Part shown: positions 6,393 through 9,836 of the stretch, piece after piece | How positions within the stretch are numbered: position 1 is the first letter of the stretch | Layout of the letters: each line of letters begins with the position of its first letter | From: JBLHGN01 sp047616325 | Lineage (GTDB): Bacteria > Pseudomonadota > Gammaproteobacteria > Pseudomonadales > Cellvibrionaceae | DNA length: 9,836 nucleotides | Assembly (NCBI GenBank): GCA_047616325.1 | Contig: JBLHGN010000125.1 | Coordinates: forward strand, 1-9,836 | Reading direction: 5' to 3' | Notes under the pieces: model-generated | The model's database searches: none | What the model saw: the letters and a program-made list of their open reading frames with translations, nothing else | What the model was told of the DNA's origin: nothing | Made by a program: the position numbers and the translations under genes

Positions 6393-6861
6393 ATCAATAA
6401 TAGTGTTCGACCAGCCTCGCATGAATAGACTACCCCGCGATTAAGCAAATAGTTCGGCGTGCCCACCCAGGAATTCTAACAACCAGAGGCGCCACTTTTA
6501 TAAAAGCATTAAAAAGCAACCGAGCTCATTCGCAAAACGTCTCTTTGAATATACTCCACGCCAGTGATCATTGCCACATTAGCGGCGCGTTATAACTGAG
6601 TTGTTAAGGTAGACCACCTGCACAATCGATTTTTTTGGATTTCTAGAGGCCCCAGGCACTTACCAACTTATGCGAATAAGCTGTGCGGCCAGTTAATGAA
6701 TTACATGCCAGGCAACACTAATCACAACCTCGGTTCACTGTACCTCAATCTCACCTAAAGCTGAAATAACTTCAACTTTGACCAATGCTGCGCCCACCAC
6801 GTGCTAAATTTAAAGGATGCTAAGTATGTAAATTCACACTGTTTTGCTTCGAGCCGTAACC
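6393..6861. other. non-coding gap between divergent genes
   Basis: This divergent intergenic region should hold the promoters of both the 186-aa gene and the HDOD-sthA operon. I see no gene. A 12-bp palindrome CTTTTATAAAAG lies at 6495-6506. TTGACC at 6778-6783 could be a -35, but no -10 lies at a normal distance. I cannot name the operon promoter. Confidence 0.45.
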
Positions 6862-7725
6862 ATGTCCAATAACAATGCTTTTGTTCTTGTTCGCGAGAAA
6901 CTAATACAGAGAATTAGGGATAACCACCTTGAGGTGCCCATGCTGCCGAAAGTGGCTGGCAAAGTGGTGAGCCTTACCCAGGACCCAGATTCCGATGCAT
7001 CGGCACTTGCTCAGCTTATTCAAAGCGATCAGACCTTGGCCGGGCACGTGATGCGAGTGGCAAACTCGGCGGCCTACAGCCCAAACAGCTCAATACTATC
7101 CCTTCAGCAGGCTATAACCCGCCTGGGAACAAAACTCATTTCAGAAATTGCCCTCAGCGCCTCCATCAATAGCACTTTATTTAATACTCCTGGCTTTGAA
7201 AAACACATCGCCTACGGAATAAAACATTCGCTGGCCTCGGGTCTTTGGGCGAAGGAAGCTGCCAGAGCCTGTCGAAAAAATGTAGAGGCCTCCTTTCTAT
7301 CGGGGCTTTTGCACGACATCGGTCGACCTGTGGCGGTTCAAAGTGCCTTAGAAATAGCAAAATCATTGCATTTAGATCTCGACCAAGAACACGTACTAAA
7401 AATTGAAAACCAATTTCAACGGGAAATAGGAATCCGTGTGGTTGAAAAATGGCAGATGCCAAAAACGGTGTGCAATGTGGTGCGCTATTTTGACGACTAC
7501 GGACATTCACACGCCTCGCAGGCTTTAACTATGAGCGTGGCGGCAGGTGCGCTTATTGCCGGACACTTTATGTGCGAAGACGGCGATGAAAGCCACTGTA
7601 TTACTTTGCCTGACCTTTACGCTCAGCCCGTACTGGCAGATCTCAACTTATATCAAGACGATATTCAGCGGGTACTGGAGCGTCACAGCGTTGTTAAGGA
7701 CACCTTGGAGATAATGTCATCATGA
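6862..7725 (+). CDS. HDOD-domain signalling protein
   Basis: This 287-residue soluble protein starts at ATG 6862 (GAG eight bases upstream); an in-frame TTG at 6844 is less likely. Residues 21-215 form an HDOD domain: the opening VPMLPKVAGKVVSLTQDPD (25-43), the LAQLIQSDQTLAGHVMRVAN block (49-68), SLQQAITRLG (80-89) and the retained HD pair in LLHDIGRPVA (149-158). HDOD domains are related to HD phosphodiesterases but usually lack the full metal-binding set, and act as signalling or scaffold modules in motility, chemotaxis and stress control. No second output domain is fused; the last 70 residues are helical. It overlaps sthA by ATGA, so the two are co-translated. Confidence 0.88.
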   Translation: MSNNNAFVLVREKLIQRIRDNHLEVPMLPKVAGKVVSLTQDPDSDASALAQLIQSDQTLAGHVMRVANSAAYSPNSSILSLQQAITRLGTKLISEIALSASINSTLFNTPGFEKHIAYGIKHSLASGLWAKEAARACRKNVEASFLSGLLHDIGRPVAVQSALEIAKSLHLDLDQEHVLKIENQFQREIGIRVVEKWQMPKTVCNVVRYFDDYGHSHASQALTMSVAAGALIAGHFMCEDGDESHCITLPDLYAQPVLADLNLYQDDIQRVLERHSVVKDTLEIMSS

Positions 7726-9134
7726 ACTCTGCGCCCAAGGTTACCCACTACGATATGATTGTTATTGGTAGCGGACCTGCCGGCCAAAAAGCCGCTGTAC
7801 AGGCCGCCAAGGCAGGCAAAACCGTAGCTGTAATAGAGTGCAGTCGCGACCTGGGCGGGGCCTGTGTTCATCGCGGTACCATCCCCTCGAAAACTTTGCG
7901 TGAAAATGCCCTGCGCGTCAAAAACATGCGCATGAATGCCGCCATTGCCAATTTTGAACTGGCTGAAGACCTGGAGCTCGTTACACTAATAAATCGTCTC
8001 GAAGAAGTACTGTCGGCCCACGATAAATTTATGCGCAAGCAGTTGGAGAGAAATGATATTGTTTTAATCCACGGCCGCGCTAAATTTCTATCGAGCACCA
8101 CCTTAGAAATCACCAAACTTCGTGAAGCACCTGAAACCTTATCGACAGAGCGCTTTATTATTGCCACCGGGTCGTATCCGAGAACACCTCCCAACATCCC
8201 CATAGACCATGAAAATTTGTTTGATAGTGACTCAATTCTATCAATGATGTATCTGCCCAAAAGTTTAACTGTTCTCGGCGGTGGAGTAATCGCTAGCGAA
8301 TATGCGTCAATTTTTCAAGCGCTCGGAGTAAAAGTCACCATGATAGATAAATACCCGAGGCCGCTAGGTTTTCTCGATGACGATTTAACCGAAAAGTTTA
8401 TCCATGCTTTTCAGAACATGGGGGGAACTTGGCTTGGAAATACCACTGTCACTCACGCATTTTGGAACGACTACGATGCGGTTGTAACCGTGTGCGAAGA
8501 TGGCAGTGAAATCAAAAGTGAAAAACTGCTTTGTGCGGCCGGACGCTTAGCCAATGTGGCTGATCTTGCCATTGAAAATACAGGGCTCAAAATAAATGAC
8601 CGAGGTTTAATCAGCGTTGATAGTTCGTTGCGCACTGAAGTATCGACAATCTATGCTGCAGGCGATGTGATTGGCCCACCTTCATTGGCATCGGCGTCGA
8701 TGGAGCAAGGTCGAAGAGCGAGTTGCAACGCCCTCGGCATTCCCGTGGGCGAAATGCACAGTTTAATACCTTCAGGTATATATTCTATTCCAGAGCTTTC
8801 TGCAGTGGGATTAAGCGAAACACAGGCACGTAAAGAATTGGGCGATATCATCGTTGGCACATCAGATTTTGATGAAATTGCCCGCGGTCAAATTTCCGGA
8901 ATTCAAGACGGCATGCTTAAAATAGTATGCGACACCAAAGGTGAAAAAGTACTCGGTGTGATGATTATTGGCGAGGGTGCGACCGAACTAATACACATAG
9001 GGCAGATGGCGCTCATGGCCAACGCCAACGTCGACATATTCGTAGAGAGTATATTTAACTTTCCGACTTTAGCGGAGGCCTATCGTGTGGCGGCGCTAAG
9101 CGTTATAGGGCAACGACAAAAATTAGAACCATAG
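7722..9134 (+). CDS. sthA: soluble (Si-specific) NAD(P)+ transhydrogenase
   Basis: This flavoprotein transfers hydride between NADPH and NAD+ in the cytoplasm (EC 1.6.1.1). Its 470 residues fit the family size. Visible are the FAD-binding GSGPAG (16-21) and the NAD(P)-binding GGGVIASEYASIF (186-198). The second FAD motif is YAAGDVIGPPSLASAS (311-326), and the C-terminal dimerisation end is FNFPTLAEAYRVAAL (445-459). Two changes separate it from dihydrolipoamide dehydrogenase and mercuric reductase. In GGACVHRGTIPSK (45-57) only Cys48 remains and Thr53 replaces the second redox Cys. At 445-452 the catalytic His of the His-Glu pair is missing. Both are known SthA features. The start at 7722 overlaps the HDOD stop; GGAG lies 11 bases upstream. 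An insertion sequence begins 33 bp after its stop. Confidence 0.93.
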   Translation: MNSAPKVTHYDMIVIGSGPAGQKAAVQAAKAGKTVAVIECSRDLGGACVHRGTIPSKTLRENALRVKNMRMNAAIANFELAEDLELVTLINRLEEVLSAHDKFMRKQLERNDIVLIHGRAKFLSSTTLEITKLREAPETLSTERFIIATGSYPRTPPNIPIDHENLFDSDSILSMMYLPKSLTVLGGGVIASEYASIFQALGVKVTMIDKYPRPLGFLDDDLTEKFIHAFQNMGGTWLGNTTVTHAFWNDYDAVVTVCEDGSEIKSEKLLCAAGRLANVADLAIENTGLKINDRGLISVDSSLRTEVSTIYAAGDVIGPPSLASASMEQGRRASCNALGIPVGEMHSLIPSGIYSIPELSAVGLSETQARKELGDIIVGTSDFDEIARGQISGIQDGMLKIVCDTKGEKVLGVMIIGEGATELIHIGQMALMANANVDIFVESIFNFPTLAEAYRVAALSVIGQRQKLEP

Positions 9135-9166
9135 GACACCAGGCCGCCCTTCTATACAACTAACTA

Positions 9167-9186
9167 GTGCCCGTCCATAAATGACT
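9167..9186. repeat. terminal repeat of the right-edge insertion sequence
   Basis: It agrees with the left end of the MITE-like element (3683-3702) at 18 of 20 positions, differing only at the 8th and 18th bases, and shares its first six bases with that element's right end. Confidence 0.6.
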
Positions 9187-9350
9187 GTTTTTTGAGAATA
9201 GCCGATTACTGCTTCACTTCTTGGTATCGAGCCATTCTAGGTTGCTCGGCATGGATCAAAAAACAACCACATCGACTCATTGTTCGCCATTTCACTTTGT
9301 TCGAGCCGTGAGATTCCTCTAGTGCATTCTTTTGCATGAAGAAATTCGAT

Positions 9351-9381
9351 GTTCTGGTTAGCGTTACATCCTAACCAGAAC
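9351..9381. terminator. strong hairpin over the transposase stop codon
   Basis: A perfect 11-bp inverted repeat (GTTCTGGTTAG / CTAACCAGAAC) around a 9-base loop includes the transposase stop at 9371-9373. It can be extended by one G-U and one A-T pair. There is no T run, so it may block readthrough translation or transcription, or protect the mRNA end. Confidence 0.5.
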
Positions 9382-9836
9382 GTAATCTTGCCAAATGCAC
9401 AAGGTTATAGCTCAACACCGCAGACCATACAAAGGCTTTAAAACCGTCGAGACCTTTCCATTTTGCTTTTCTCGCACCAAAAGCTCTTTTTAATTCTGAG
9501 ATATTTCCCTCTACTCCCGCTCTAAAATTCCGTAATTTATCGAACGTTTTTTGCTTAACCCCCATCTCTTGTAGAGATGCACCTACCGGCTTATGAAACA
9601 CGACACGCTTAACTCCAATATCTCGACCTTCTGCTACATTTTTTCGGCTGGCGTAACCACCATCAGCGACAACAGCTTCAGGAATTGTTTGTAATATTGA
9701 CTGATGGAGCTCCAGTACGGGAAGAAATAAATCTTTGTCGGAAGGGTTGCCATCTTCTATACTTAAATAGGTAATAAAACCATTTTTTTCGCTGCTCAAA
9801 TTAATCTTGTGACCGTACTGAACATCACGAAATCCT
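9371..9836 (-). CDS. DDE transposase, C-terminal part (ISNCY/IS5-like), open at right edge
   Basis: The frame runs from the window edge (…RDVQYGHKINL) to a stop at 9371, so only the C-terminal 155 or so residues are visible; the TTG at 9799 is an internal codon rather than a start. Motifs of cut-and-paste transposases are present: VVADGGYAS with the second catalytic Asp, then NFRAGVEGNISELKRAFG with the catalytic Glu, KWKGLDGFKAFVWSAVLSYN and the end VHLARLRSG. This arrangement is that of ISNCY or IS1182-like transposases; the exact group is uncertain. There is no visible frameshift, so the copy may be intact and active outside the window. Confidence 0.82.
   Translation of the reverse strand, partial: GFRDVQYGHKINLSSEKNGFITYLSIEDGNPSDKDLFLPVLELHQSILQTIPEAVVADGGYASRKNVAEGRDIGVKRVVFHKPVGASLQEMGVKQKTFDKLRNFRAGVEGNISELKRAFGARKAKWKGLDGFKAFVWSAVLSYNLVHLARLRSG

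Larger units (their letters stand above)
9167..9836 (-). mobile_element. insertion sequence, 3' end portion (continues past window)
   Basis: The element starts with the terminal repeat GTGCCCGTCCATAAATGACT (9167-9186), preceded by TA at 9165-9166. It contains the leftward transposase below and runs off the right edge, so its other end and the target duplication cannot be checked. About 204 bp between the repeat and the transposase stop hold no gene. Confidence 0.7.

Noticed and set aside
6365..6466. 34-residue N-terminal extension of the 186-aa protein (GTG start at 6466)
   Set aside because: It has no ribosome site and non-coding composition; the ATG at 6364 has GGA at a suitable distance and a -10-like box lies within the extension.
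6459..6468. GTGCCCACCC resembling the IS/MITE terminal repeat
   Set aside because: It is not preceded by TA, similarity ends after about ten bases and no partner repeat is nearby; a chance match.
7868..8260. Antisense frame within sthA
   Set aside because: The opposite strand encodes conserved flavoprotein motifs throughout this stretch.

Overview
The window looks like chromosomal DNA of a marine gammaproteobacterium, probably of the Cellvibrionaceae type (Saccharophagus/Teredinibacter-like). This is an inference from the mix of SthA-type transhydrogenase, HDOD, PilZ/YcgR-like and TonB-C proteins, the moderate base composition and the insertion-sequence debris; no rRNA or other marker gene is present to prove it. 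I find no tRNA, rRNA, CRISPR array or replication origin.

Layout: (1) 1-968 is a mosaic of transposon remains. It holds a DDE transposase fragment open at the window's left edge and cut off at 430, joined to the C-terminal piece of an ExeA/TniB-type AAA ATPase, followed by a translationally coupled 68-aa protein. (2) 969-1288 has no gene I can support. (3) 1289-3512 is a leftward signalling cluster: a cyclic-nucleotide-binding-domain protein without a DNA-binding domain, a YcgR-like PilZ (c-di-GMP receptor) protein, and an exported coiled-coil protein whose TTG start lies inside the PilZ gene. A perfect palindrome overlaps a consensus -35 box ahead of the PilZ gene. (4) 3513-4399 is non-coding. 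It holds a 158-bp MITE-like element (3683-3840) with TA flanks and an internal hairpin, and a leftward intrinsic terminator with no obvious gene. (5) 4412-5647 encodes an exported protein that joins a chalcone-isomerase-like domain to a TonB C-terminal domain. (6) A 186-aa unidentified protein lies on the minus strand (5804-6364), convergent with it. (7) 6862-9134 is a rightward two-gene operon: an HDOD protein overlapping by ATGA the soluble transhydrogenase sthA. (8) 9167 to the window end is the 3' end of an insertion sequence whose terminal repeat matches the left end of the 158-bp element at 18 of 20 positions.

Working together: region 3 reads as second-messenger input (cyclic nucleotide and c-di-GMP) next to an envelope protein. 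Region 7 ties a signalling HDOD protein to NADPH/NADH balancing. The most unusual items are the chalcone-isomerase/TonB fusion, the small element that appears to be mobilisable by the neighbouring insertion sequence, and the palindrome over the PilZ promoter. I see no clearly new multi-gene system; the leads are at the level of single genes and sites.
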